From Hypholoma sublateritium FD-334 SS-4 (Eukaryota; Basidiomycota; Agaricomycetes; Agaricales; Strophariaceae), in NCBI GenBank assembly GCA_000827495.1, contig KN817523.1, positions 846,238 to 864,308 on the forward strand: a stretch of DNA of 18,071 nucleotides, written 5' to 3'. A program made the translations under genes and the position numbers. Under the pieces are notes generated by a model. It worked only from the letters and a program-made list of their open reading frames with translations, made no database searches and was not told where the DNA came from. Every line of letters starts with the position of its first letter. Position 1 is the stretch's first letter. Below, piece after piece: positions 1-10,040 of this stretch.

Positions 1-822
1 TTGATTATGATGGTAAGCGCTTAATTTACTGATCGAATCAGATCAACGCTGATCGCGAGCGCTAACACTAGATCACATTTTACGCTCAGGGTATCGTCGT
101 TTTGCCGCGGAATTTCTCGATTTAACACACATTGGCGAGACGCAGCCTGCTGAGCTTTATATATAAGTTTGAACTGATCCACAATTCACTCACTGAAAGA
201 ACAATGAATGTATAACTAAGTGTCGCCAAGCCGCCCCGAGACTGGCACCTTCATAAGTAGACTTAGAGATGAGGACATCTGATTAGTATATATACTCGCA
301 CCTACTAGTACTTTTATATCAGATCTTGGTCGTGTCACATACTCTCGAAAGGTTTTCATGAAGCAAATCTCACGATCCGATAAATACAAAGGCGGTCCGA
401 ACGGGCTTTGAAATGGAGCGTGAAAGCAAACGATGGAGAAATGCCAAAGCTAGCCAAAGTAGCGTCTCAACAACCAGCGCGCGTGTGCTTTGCATTGCAT
501 TGTCGCCGAAAATACGCGTGTACTACTGGAGTAAACCGGAACGCCCATTGTGTACAAATGATTCATGTACAATCATTTCGGGTCTTTCTTACTAGACTCG
601 TGGCCAGTCTCCTTTGTAGTTCAATATACGACTATACGTACAGTTTGTAAAATTATGAATTTTGGGGTTTTTCTCGATATGACGAATTTGGACGGACTTG
701 ATGCTGTATTATTCATCAGGAAATTAGGGAGGTTCCTATCTGATAATATGAACACTAGAAATGCATTACAGATGATTGTCGCCGCTACGAACAAGTAAGC
801 ATATTTTAGACCAGTTCACGAG
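1..822. other. Leader region without a convincing gene
   Basis: I see no gene here. The open frames (for example 408-650 and 565-798) are short, have no splice continuity or recognisable motif, and overlap each other in different frames, as expected of random sequence. The last 150 bases or so (roughly 660-800) faintly resemble the tandem repeat that starts at 823, but I could not align them with confidence. Confidence 0.5.
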
Positions 823-1880
823 GCCAGACATGCGAAGATAGTTGTAGGCCCAGCTAATAATCCAGATGTGATTTCAGAGGTTTGTTATAACGATGTAGCA
901 CTGCCATGGAGTCGGCATCTTCCTTCCCTATGATGATAGAGTAGCTACCATGTTCTCAATGATTGTCTGCAAGCCCTCAGGTTCTCAGAGGTTTACAATG
1001 TTATTGTAGAATTTAGATCAATCCACAACACCAGATATGCGTAGATGGCTGTAGGCCGGGTTAATAATATAGACGTGAAATCACGCGTTTGTTATAATAA
1101 TGTCGCAGTACTATAGAATTGATCTTTGGCTTCCGCATGACGACGGAGACGCTGTCGGATTCTCATCAACGATCTACAGGATATCGGCGGCTTGGAGACT
1201 CGCATTGCACTGCAAATTTAAGACTTTCAGATGGGCTGTCGTAATGATGCGACATTATGACGCTGTCCTCCTGAATCAATGACAGAACCGCTACTGATCC
1301 ATAGAATTAATTTTCTTTCTGCATGATGGTGGAGCCGCTGTAGGATTCTGATCATTTTATCTACAAGATATCGGAGGCTCGGAGACTCACATTGCATTGC
1401 AAACTAAGAGACTCTCAGACGGGTGTCATGATAACGTCACATTATCACACCGTCCTCCTGAATTGGTGATAGAACCGTTACTACACTATAGAATTGACGT
1501 TTTTTCTCTACAAGATGCTGGAGCCGCCGTAGGATTCTCATCAAATATCTACAAAATATCGGAGGCTTGGAGATTCACAAAATAAGAGACCATTAGATTA
1601 CCGTCTTTCTGAATCGACGACAGGGCCGCTACTATGTTTTCATCGGTTATCGATCAGCTGTTGCAATGGCAGATAATTATGACTTAGGGGCCATCATATG
1701 CAATGACATGAGCCTATGGTAGTGTCGTTGCAGTACTACGGAGTACACACTATATATATCACCTTCGTATGGCGACAAAGCAGCTACAGTATCCTTATCA
1801 ACTGCCTATTAGATAGTAGATTTCTAGGCATTTATAATGCACTGCAATTGAATAACGATAGATATAATATTGTCTGCAGG
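823..1880. repeat. Diverged tandem repeat array, unit about 190-210 bp
   Basis: An anchor segment recurs in direct orientation near 929, 1135, 1321, 1511 and 1768. It reads roughly ATGAYGRYRGAG, then a GCTG-like core, then GGATTCTCATCAA. The spacings are about 206, 186, 190 and 257. Other parts of the unit repeat with it: ATGCGWAGATRGYTGTAGGCC at about 831 and 1038, ATAGAATT at 1113, 1301 and 1488, and CTGAATYGRTGAYAG-like blocks at 1271, 1458 and 1609. Copies differ by many substitutions and by indels; the copy at 1609 is about 36 bases short. The array is therefore old or relaxed from constraint. The unit length is near a nucleosome repeat, as in many satellites, but no function follows from that. 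It could also be an internal part of a dead transposon. Confidence 0.8.
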
Positions 1881-2640
1881 TCACTCTGAAAAGAAAAGAA
1901 AATCAAATTAATGTATTATGAGCTGCACATACAACTACTACGCAATGACAAAATTCTAAATGGCTGGCAATGTGCTATCATTTCCGTCGTGGTCCTCCAC
2001 TTGAGCAACCCTTCCTTCCAAACCCGCCGGTACGATATCCACTAAATTCTCCAATGTATGCAGGGAGTGGCAAGAATGCACCTAGTACAGCGTGCTGCAA
2101 GCCGTATGTGCCCGAGCCATCGCGCCAGCCGGGCCTTCAAATGGTCCATCACTGGAGGAACGTCGGGGTCCACGAGTAGCACGGCTCGAAAGGCACCTTC
2201 AGGTACCGGCGGCAGGCAGGTGCGTCTGTTTGTGGGAGGTCACACAGGGGCACGCACAGGACACGCACATGTCGGGAGGAGGCGTCCGGTTGGGCACACG
2301 AGACAGCCGAGCCTATCCGATATGTAGAATGACGCGGCGGGCATAGGGGAGAGGTTAAGGACGCACCAAACGACTTTCAGCTAGCCAGACGGCGGCCTAC
2401 GGGGCACACCGCATCCGCATGCGGAGACAAGCGACGTGAGCCAAGGTATGTTGCATATGTTTGCACTTGTACTGACCACTGCTCTCATCTGTGGGACGCG
2501 GTGGGTCAGAAAATGCTGCGGTACAGAATGGGAGTAAATACAAACCTTTTCTAGTACCATAAGGGCGCCGTATGTCTAAGAAAACTCATATTCTCAAGAA
2601 GGTAGCCGGAATCTCACCACTGTAAGCGCCGGGTTGAGGA
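1881..2640. other. Gene-poor spacer with a GC-richer patch at 1970-2450
   Basis: No gene is supported. Three overlapping frames are open in about 1970-2350, but their translations are Arg/Gly/Ser-rich, lack domain motifs and shadow each other. A perfect 10-base palindrome, CCGCATGCGG, lies near 2415. The patch could be coding debris like that further downstream, but I cannot name a source. Confidence 0.4.
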
Positions 2641-2895
2641 AGACCCAAAGGGCTACCCGAAAGGAAGAACGATGTGAGCGCTGTCTACTTCAATTCGATC
2701 GCTCTCGAGACGCGTTCGCATGATGTCAGCTAAATATTGCATAAGACATACTGAATAGTAGTCACCTTGGCTTGAAGCGGGAAGCGGTATACAAGCGGGG
2801 CNTAGTGGAAGTCGGAGAGAGCTCGGAAATCGGAATGATTGTGAGTGGGAATTAGCTTGGGCTCTAATTAGGAGGGTTTGAGTAGGACGGTCGCG

Positions 2896-2903
2896 TTTAT
2901 ATA
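2896..2903 (-). promoter_or_regulatory. Possible TATA box facing left
   Basis: On the minus strand the sequence reads TATATAAA followed by a pyrimidine-rich stretch. About 170 bases downstream lies a short ORF (ATG near 2738, about 30 codons, then a GGGTAG stop or splice donor). This is the usual look of a fungal promoter and 5' leader, but the coding sequence after it is tiny and I could not extend it with a convincing second exon. It may be a dead promoter or chance. Confidence 0.25.
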
Positions 2904-2956
2904 CCTTCATACTTGTGGGGCCTTCCTACCCTTCGCGGGTAAGCAAAAAAAAATGA

Positions 2957-3187
2957 CATCACTGGTGGGGGGCATCCCCTTCAAAGCTAATTGCCGATCA
3001 AGTAGTCGAAGTTCAGGTGCTCCACGGTACGCTGAGGGGAAGCGAACGCACCCCGATGGACACCAAGCCAAATGGCGATGTCGGTGCAGCCGACGCAGGC
3101 TCCGATGACGCGGTCTTGGGCAATGCGCGGTCACCGGGTGGGTTCAAGGTAGCCACGGTGTCCAATGTCTTGTTCAAATTGATCTAA
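2957..3187 (+). pseudogene. Possible coding relic, unknown family
   Basis: A 76-codon frame is open from a stop at 2954-2956 to TAA at 3185-3187. Its composition is protein-like (segments such as KLIADQVVEVQVLHGTL and GDVGAADAGSDDAVLG), unlike the Arg/Pro/Cys-rich translations of the other frames. There is no ATG at its left end; the first ATG is at 3056, and no clear acceptor precedes the frame. I read it as the tail of a decayed gene or a lost exon. I do not recognise the family, and it could be chance. Confidence 0.25.
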
Positions 3188-3267
3188 TCAGCGTTGAAAC
3201 GTTGATTGATCATTCATCTCACGCTTGATTTTGAGAAGTGAAGGTCGCTTTCCTGAAGATTCTGATA

Positions 3268-3603
3268 CTAGGTAATAAGGCTTCTCCATTGCATGGCAAC
3301 AGAATGTACAAGGCACAATGAGGTAGTATAAGGCAGCCCATAACTCCGACATCCTTCAATCACCGGTAAACCACAATACCCAAACAATGTCCCAGTGATA
3401 GCGATCAAAGAAATGAACAGAATTGTTGGAATATGATGGCGACTAGAAGGTGGTACAAATTGGATACAAAGATGTAAGACAAAGTTTGTCAGTGGCACAG
3501 CCAAAAGTATAAGATATGGTAGAGATATGGAACAGCGACAACATGAAACAGCAACAGAAAACAGTAGTAACAGCAATGTGGAAAAGTAGGAGGCGCACAG
3601 CAT
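3268..3603 (-). CDS. Small hydrophobic ORF, doubtful
   Basis: An intron-less frame of about 110 codons starts with ATG at 3603. Its translation has three or four hydrophobic stretches: a leading LLLLLFSVAV segment, then around residues 28-48 and 58-78. It could be a small multi-pass membrane protein. However, pyrimidine-rich DNA produces Leu/Phe/Ser-rich translations by chance, and this lies just 3' of the coiled-coil gene ending at 3678, where a 3' untranslated region is expected. No family is recognised. Confidence 0.2.
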   Translation of the reverse strand: MLCASYFSTLLLLLFSVAVSCCRCSISLPYLILLAVPLTNFVLHLCIQFVPPSSRHHIPTILFISLIAITGTLFGYCGLPVIEGCRSYGLPYTTSLCLVHSVAMQWRSLIT

Positions 3604-3677
3604 GAGTCAAATATACGACATGAGGTGCCAGTGAGGGAAGAACTCCGAAGGAGAAAGAAAGGCTGTTTATTCGCTTC

Positions 3678-5180
3678 TTATATCTTGATATTGGAAGCCT
3701 CCGCGAAGTCTAGGAGGCCGTGAATGCACGAAAAGTCGTCGTCCGTGCATAGATCGTCGTTGGCCTCCTTCACTTTGGTCAGGGTGTCACGGAATTTGGC
3801 CACGTCTACCGGGATACTGTGAGCATGGGTATTAGCCCATACTCTGAGCTGAATGGTAGATTGAGTCAAAAAACCAAGGGTGCCAGACTGGATCAGCTCT
3901 TCGTACTCGGCCTTTTTTGTCAGACCCTTGGCCTTGAGAAGAGAAATGCACTGCTGTAAGCGCCGTTGGTTCAGTATTTCCTCGTCCAAAATTACAGGGT
4001 TGCTTTTCCGTTGCGAAGTCGTCTTTGGGCTGGGTGGGTTAAGGCCGGATATCCACCAAGACCGCACATTGTTACCCCTTGCATCGGCTACTTTGCCCGT
4101 CAGAATCTCAAACAGGAGCGCCATAATCCTGTCCATGAGCGTCCTTATTTGGATGCGGATAATAAAGATCGGGTCCTACAGCTTTGCATCAGTGATGGAA
4201 ACTGGGAATGAAGAGGAGACGCCTACTGAAGTTTCCTGATAATTCAGTAGATCGTCGACTTTCAACTCCAGTGTGCTAACGACAAGCCTCAGTTCCGTCA
4301 GCTCTACCGCATGCTTGAGGTTTATCTCCTCTATTTCCGCATGCAATTCCTTGTTCTCCGTTTCTACTGTGGCGAGCCTTGTCTGAAATTGGTTCATCAA
4401 GGCCCGCACCTCGCGGAGGGTAGAGTCGGTAGACTGATTCTTTTCTTGTTGAATTCTGGAGACCTCGTCCGACGCGGATTTTTGAGCCGCTATATCGTTT
4501 TGCAGCAATTTAACCTGCGACGGCCTCGATGTCACTGTGAATGTTGCTATCCAATATAATATCAACTTTACCTGCAAGGCATGCTCAGCCGCTACTTTTT
4601 CTTTCTGAACCTCTCCGATGCTGTCCAAACTGGCCGCCTTCGCCTCCCAAGCCTTCAGCGCGTAGGCCTGCAGCCCTGTTACACGTTCCTGACTGAGAAG
4701 TCGTCGCCACAAAAGGTTAGCATGGTAGACCGTTCTTGGAGGCTTTGCTTGTGTCCGCTTGAGGTATGCCATATTCGACATCTAGATATAATGCCGGTCA
4801 GTTGTTTACTATTGGAAAGGTATATCAGAAGAATTTACGANGAGGGTAGGGTCCAGTGGTTGGTGGGGATCGACCATCAGAACAGCCGCTGTGTTTCTGA
4901 TCTCTGAGCTGGGTTGTGTAGGCTGCGGTTGAAGTGGGGAGACATCTGTCGAGTTCGCGGCGCCTTGGCCTAGCGGCGTCCGTAATCTTGGTACAGACTC
5001 GGATATGCTGCCAGAAAACAGTACTTCATGGCTCCAGTTGCCCTCAAAAGGCGGGGTGCCATCTAGTTCTCCGAGGCGGTGAGGGGTGACAGATGCACTC
5101 ATGGATGGAATAATGTTTTCCCCGTGGACCGAGGAATTTGGAGCCGACAGCCCAGGTGGAGGAGTATCTGGCTGCGCCAT
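3678..5180 (-). CDS. Coiled-coil protein of unknown function, four exons, 445 aa
   Basis: Built by hand from splice signals. Exons: 4839-5180, 4572-4781, 4227-4514, 3678-4175. Introns: 4782-4838 (57 bp), 4515-4571 (57 bp, in frame without a stop) and 4176-4226 (51 bp). All are GT-AG and phase 0, so the frame continues to TAA at 3678-3680. The first 114 residues are Pro/Ser/Thr-rich and look disordered. Residues of about 155-275 form a long heptad-rich coiled coil (for example LREVRALMNQFQTRLATVET and ELRLVVSTLELKVDDLL). The C-terminal 165 residues are mixed, with an Arg/Lys-rich region and a short helical motif (LLKAKGLTKKAEYEELI). One N (4841) falls in the last codon of exon 1. The start at 5180 is the first ATG of the open frame. 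The protein is probably a structural or scaffold partner; no enzyme motif is seen. It lies in the same orientation as the next gene upstream (5781-7723), about 600 bases away. I do not recognise the family. Confidence 0.75.
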
Positions 5181-5780
5181 TATTGCGTACAAGAGAAAAG
5201 GAGGAGGTGGACTCAGAAGGCCTTAGAGGTTCACGGCGAGATTTATCCAGTTTTAATCCAGTATAGTACAGTGCAATGGTAGGGAGCAATCGATGGATCG
5301 GTATACCGTCACCGTCAAGTCACCGTGGTTCTGACTCCAAGGCTTGGTGTCCAGTGAATCAGACTATGAGATACAAATAGTTTACGCCGGGAGTCGCAGC
5401 TCCTGGCCGGGCGTGCTGAGAATAACAGGGATAATCGTGGGCGACCGGTGACCTGTCCGTTCATTTCGAATTGAGCTCCAGTGGCAGTTCAGAGTGAGAA
5501 CCTGCTCGATTCAAATCCAGCCAAATCTATTCATATCAGGCCGAACGGGCTTTCAATATTTCAATTGCCTATGTTTATTTAAATGGTATTCAAATACACT
5601 CATTAATTTCCGGCCCATTTCTTGTGGCATTCAAGTTCATTCTCAATCCATTGGCTGCTTATTTATTTCAATTCATGCCCATTCCTTTCGATGTGTGTAG
5701 CTGATAGCCAAATCCAGTGGACTCCATTCGATATCTAATCAAATCTATTTATATCTATTCGTAGCGCTATACCATGGGTA
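5181..5780. repeat. Spacer with recurring AT-rich short motifs
   Basis: No gene is supported between the start of the coiled-coil gene and the stop of the next gene on the same strand. From about 5490 to 5770 the DNA is built from variants of a few short words, mostly ATTCAAAT, CCATTC and CAAATC. CAAATCTATTYATATC occurs at 5522 and 5740, and AGCCAAATC near 5518 and 5706. It should also contain the promoter of the gene to the left. Clustered short direct motifs are typical of subterminal regions of CACTA-type elements but also of plain degenerate low-complexity DNA. Confidence 0.5.
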
Positions 5781-7723
5781 TTACTCGGCCGGCACGGGCT
5801 CCAGGGCACATCGAGATTCCTTTCCTAGGGCCGTCCATTTCTGACTGGCTATTAGTATCTGTGCGTAGATTTCAGGGGAGCAATACTTACCTTTATTTCA
5901 TCCTTTGAAAGACCACCCCATATTTCTTCGAAGGTGGCAGGTGTGACCATCGTATTCATTTTGAGGTATTCAATGTAGAAGAGATTCCTAGGGGGCAATT
6001 CAGTAAGGTTTTATTGAAGCAAGATACGAGCGACATACTTTGCAGATTTGCTCGCCGTTACACGCTTCAACTTGAGACCACTGCGGCTGGGTGCACTGGC
6101 AGTGGCGATATTCTTGGTACCTGCAGCAGGGGCAGGTATGACCAGTGGAACAGCTGCAAAAAATGAATTTGTGAGCTGTCTGCAAGAGAAATATATCCAT
6201 CACATTATACCGTGGCCCTCTACTTGTGTTACCACGTCCACTGATACTTCTTGNGGTGCGCTAGCTGCTGTCGGAGGTGACTGAACTTGCTGAGCACCAG
6301 CGGTCGTGATGTACAGGCCGGATTTTGGTGTATTTNGGGTGGAACAGGGCCTGAGAGTAGGTTGAGATGCCATTGCTGGCACTGCTGCGATGGAACTTGG
6401 CCTGGGGAACGGAGCCTGGATGTTATAGGTTAGAATATATGGCATGTATAATATCAAGTTTACCTTGGATACTTCCGGGTCAGGTCCGCCATTAAGCTGT
6501 TTAGCAGGCTCAGGGTTTGGCGGTGGAGAGGGACAGGGAGTGATGGTGAGAGGCTGCTTGCGTGGGCGTTTCGACACAGGTGATGCAACCCCCGGTGATA
6601 CAGACCTTTCACGCCTGTGGTTAGCGTAAACTCCTTTGCTGTTGTCGCTCGCTGGTGATGAAGGTCGAGGTGGCCCTTCTTTGACGATGGCTTTTTTCTT
6701 CTTCCTAGCGACCGACTTTAAGCCGNCCAACACTCGTCCCACAAGTACGTTGGCTTTCCAGTTGTCGTGACACCAGGATATACAGGGATACTCTCGATAA
6801 AGCGCCTGCAGAACATACACCCGCTGAAGCATGCTTGCGTCCCTCCAAGTGCCAGAGAGTGTCATTCCATCCTCTTTCATTTGAGAAAGCAAGCGACGAA
6901 CCAGGGCACGCATTGCGCTTGCTACGGCACCATCCACTGCATTTCCCGCCTCGTCTTCAATGAAATCCGTTTGCACATTCTCTCCCGTCTTCGAAAGNGT
7001 TCCACTGCCACGTCGAGGTATCTTTTTCGTCTGGGTGGGGTCGACAACGCGCCTCTTCTGGGTGACATGAAACATGGTATATGATGATTTGAACCAGAAC
7101 TTGATGTTCGGATAGTCTTTCTGATTGGGCTGGGGAAGGGGAGGGACCTGGATGGATGTCGGGACTGGCTGCGTCTTGCTTGAGATGGCTGACAAGCTAT
7201 TGGTGAGTTTGTTGTACGAGGCACTGGTATAAGCTAGGTCAGACTCGGAAGATGCATGTCCATCAGTAACAGTCATACCTTAGCTGTTCATACTTGGCCT
7301 TTAAATCCTTGTAGCCATCATACATATTGGTATAGACATTGTTGTCGGAGGCCATGAGCTGCTTATGCGTTGCGTTATGGATAACGTTCTAGAGATGTAG
7401 GAAAAAAGCTCGTATAGTTGTTCAATAAATGCTAAAAATCAATATGCAGAACGTACCATGTCGGATCCACTGATTTGAGATGATATGTCTGGTCCAATAT
7501 GAGACGTAGAGTGCGGGGGCCAGGCTCCAAGGTATTGCCAATAAGTTGTTTCAGACTCCCTGATAGCGCCCGGCGTACTGTATGCTTGCTTGGGACTAGC
7601 ATTTTCCCGGTCCATACGGGGAGGAGAGACATCGATATTCATATTCAAGCTTCTACGGACTCCCGCTTCTTCAATATGGTCACGGCGACNGATGGAAGGC
7701 GAGTCGGAGGGGATATGGAACAT
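5781..7723 (-). CDS. Expanded basidiomycete family protein, seven exons, 537 aa
   Basis: Hand-built exons: 7457-7723, 7279-7388, 6464-7223, 6211-6415, 6039-6153, 5891-5987, 5781-5840. Introns are 68, 55, 48, 57, 51 and 50 bp, all GT-AG, and phase is kept at every junction to TAA at 5781-5783. Residues 1-160 are disordered with a short helix (DLKAKYEQLSASYNKL). The conserved core is about residues 163-292: YPNIKFW at 164-169, an acidic FIEDEAGNAVDG at 213-224, a helix with MRALVRRLLSQM, a TW pair at 251-252, and HDNWKANV at 278-285. From memory this W / ED-x-G-x-x-VDG / DWKA order marks an abundant Agaricomycete family of unknown function. A lysine run at 300-303 looks like a nuclear localisation signal, followed by about 150 Pro/Ser-rich residues. 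The C-terminal 50 residues (NLFYIEYLK, then a W and LSKDEIKKW) resemble part of an HMG-box. Three or more N bases lie in exons. The role is unknown; a nuclear DNA-binding role is inference. Confidence 0.8.
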
Positions 7724-7781
7724 GACCGTAAGTGGTAGTAGTACTGGTGACTTACCAAAAACGGTTGTATGTATTTTGCAG

Positions 7782-8350
7782 AGCGCCTAGTAGTAGTTCT
7801 CCGAGTCCGGCCCATCCTCCCGACACCTTGGAGGAACATCCTTTTGATGATTGATAAGATATATGGGATTTTTCTCCAAGCCCCCTGCCTATGGAAGCCC
7901 GTGCACAACAAANGTGGGTGCTTCAAGTATTCATGATCCATCAGGAGCGTCAGAGTCTGACAACGAAATGCGCGTAATGAGGATGAGTGCAACTCATATC
8001 TGCATATCTGATCAATATCTGATGCCTATAAGATTATAGAGGAATATTGCCCGTGTCCTAACTCCTAGTCATNGTAAACCTCCAGAGAAAGAACACGCTC
8101 ATTCCCCTAAGCCGCACCAAGGAGCGGCTCAAAGCAGACACGTTCATGAATTGGCTAAAAACCGAATCCGGGAGGCTTCAAGGATGGCCGATTTGTACAA
8201 GGGTTTGGCCAGTAGCCAAAGATACAAGAAATGGAAGAGATTGCCGAGGAATACAAGGGGGGATACCAGGCAAGCATCACTAAACTCGTCAAATTGCGAA
8301 AAAGAAAAGAAATATCAAGGGGTTACATGGCAAAGGACAGCCTTTCTTGA
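7782..8350 (+). pseudogene. Relic of a spliced gene with a frameshift, unknown family
   Basis: The best-supported part has one exon at about 7881-7973, a 66-bp GT-AG intron at 7974-8039, and a second exon starting at 8040 in the same phase. The second exon reads through a Lys/Arg-rich helical stretch (AKNRIREASRMADLYKGLAS) to about 8229. The same protein style then continues one frame over from 8231 (MEEIAEEYKGGYQ... to SRGYMAKDSLS) and stops at TGA 8348-8350. One extra base at about 8229 would rejoin the two frames, so this is a mutation or an assembly error. Upstream, an excellent plus-strand intron (7728-7781) leads into a Ser/Pro-rich segment with no in-frame link to the later exons. I do not recognise the family. 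It lies head-to-head with the gene at 5781-7723. Confidence 0.45.
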
Positions 8351-8399
8351 ATTAGTTGTATTTACTACAATTGTAAAAATACAAGTTTGGTTATCTAAT

Positions 8400-9384
8400 T
8401 TCGACGTGAAGCAGAGACACTATCTGATACGCCGTCCGCAGCCGTCAGCGATGGTCTCAATACGTCGACGTGGTGCATACCGAGGTCGCAGACGCGGGAG
8501 GGAAGAAGGCGCCGTGCATTCCAGCGACGCCGGCGCTCACGAGGCAGGCGACGAGCGACGAGTGAAGATGGCCGCGCCTTCGCCTACGACACCATGCCAC
8601 TGCCAGTGCCAGTGAGGTTCTACGCAGAAACGATGGCGCCGTGCACGAGCACAACCGAGGAGCGGTCAACACTGCGCTGCCGCCGCCAGTGAGAAAGCAC
8701 CACGGCGTGCACCCAGAATGCTTCGGCCGCCTGTCGACATACGTGGACCGTACAGACGCAAGGAGATGATGAGGGGGCTCACCTGTGCGCTGCCTACGAC
8801 CCCCAGCTCGCCACCTCGCACCTGCATCCGACTGGCGAATTCGATGCCTACGCTCCAGCGCCGTTCCACCGATCTGCACCACCCCCTCGCCGTCGATATG
8901 CCACGCCGCACTCCTGCACTGGAGCCCTGCGCCTCGCGACATTAGCGGCGGCTTATCACCCTCAAGGAGAAACATACCTGCTCAGAAGGCTCCGCGCGCA
9001 GCACACGAAATGATACCAAGACCGCGGGGGACGACGACCCGCTGGCGCCGCGTGCCGCCCCCTGCATCGATGGGAAAGACATCAGGCGGGATCACCTGTC
9101 CATCGCATCCGTGACGCCCAGCCGCCGCCGCTGTCGTTCGTCCGTCGATATTGACACCTGCGCAGATCTTGACCGTCGAGGCGCCGCCGGTCCACACGAT
9201 CTGCAGGTCGACGCGTCAGCAGGCCCGTCCCGAAGGAGCTGCGTATATACCGTATTTCCGGGATGTGGGATGCTGCGAATGACGGTGAGCGCGCTGCTGG
9301 GAGGCGCCGGTGGAAAGGAGGGAAGAATGCATGATAGTGAGCAAACACTCGCACTCTTTATACGTGTGTAGGCTCAGACCGACC
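8400..9384. other. GC-rich segment with no identifiable gene
   Basis: Base composition jumps here from AT-leaning to clearly GC- and CpG-rich, and stays so to about 10400. Long frames are open on both strands because stop codons are rare in such DNA, but their translations are Arg/Ala/Gly-rich and have no recognisable domain. Since the next 1 kb holds real gene fragments on the minus strand, part of this may be further degraded captured sequence, including introns. A minus-strand stretch near 9140-9200 (IVWTGGASTVKI) is protein-like but I cannot name it. Confidence 0.45.
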
Positions 9385-9720
9385 CACACGCCGCGAGTGA
9401 GGTTGCACCGCTGCGAGAAGTCCTCGGCCCGTCACCCACGTGTAGTTCACCAAGGGGATGGACCGCGCCAGCACCTTCGCCGCCTTCATGCCCGAGGTGC
9501 TGTGGGCGGTCAGTAAGTGCAGCTCGGTGCAGTGTGATGGTGCTGACCTTTCCTCAGGCTCGCGTTCTGGCCGGTCATGCTTGGGCTGAACGTCGCGCCC
9601 ATCGCGGCGATCCGCGTCTTGAGGTACTGGCAAGCCTCGCTGGTGTAGTCAGTAACTGTGGTAACTTGAAGGTAGTCAGCCAGCCGCTTAGGAAAGCGAT
9701 GAAAGAGATACATGTAACCG
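9385..9720 (-). pseudogene. Broken BRCT-domain fragment, Rtt107/Brc1-like
   Basis: On the minus strand the translation TDYTSEACQYLKTRIAAMGA, then FSPSMTGQNA, then (in another frame) LLTAHSTSGMKAAKVL and SIPLVNYTWV, follows the order of a BRCT domain. These are the N-terminal strand and helix, the MGA-x-F-x-PSMT turn, the TSG-x-K phosphopeptide-pocket region, and the IP-x-VN-x-x-W helix. The pattern is closest, from memory, to the fungal DNA-damage scaffold Rtt107/Brc1. It is broken: the two halves are in different frames with no phase-correct intron that I could find, and after the Trp a second shift near 9428-9440 is needed before EDFSQRCNLTRG, which matches the usual ED-x-F-x-x-W-x-NL tail. 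The parts before and after the domain are missing, so this is a non-functional copy of part of a gene. Confidence 0.7.
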
Positions 9721-10040
9721 TCGATGTCACACTTAGACAATGAATATTGGGTATTGGGAGGGCTTCGCTGCCTGCACCCCCGCCCGCAGCTGCCCCCGCT
9801 CGTTGCTTTAAAGGCTGCTCGTCGGTCGAATCACCGTCCGATCACACTGCATGCCCGCTCAACCCGCTGCGCGCCGCCCGCAGTTGGCTACCAATTCCGT
9901 GCCGTTTCCGCCATCTCTGCCTTTGACGGCTGTCGACAACGGCAGGGAGATGAGGCGGCCGGCCTGCTGGCGCGCATCAGCTGCGGGAAGGCGTGATCAG
10001 ACGGGCAGCTGGGCAGCAGACAGGAAGGATAGGGACTCAC

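Noticed and set aside
3880..4239. Plus-strand frame of 119 codons
   Set aside because: It is the antisense shadow of exons 3-4 of the coiled-coil gene, whose splice and phase evidence is much stronger.
5500..5530. A TTCAAATCC string resembling a tRNA T-loop
   Set aside because: The flanking bases do not pair into a T-stem, and no anticodon or acceptor arm is found nearby.
394..5552. The 13-mer CCGAACGGGCTTT occurs near 394 and again near 5541
   Set aside because: In 18 kb a few shared 13-mers are expected by chance, and the flanks do not align.
7457..7992. An extra upstream exon for the seven-exon gene using the minus-strand GTAAGT near 7758
   Set aside because: No acceptor downstream gives the right phase; each option enters the frame that stops at once. 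The ATG at 7723 is in phase.
8457..8975. Long minus-strand frame of 172 codons
   Set aside because: It lies in GC-rich DNA with few stops; the translation is Arg/Cys/Ser-rich without any domain, and other frames there are equally open.
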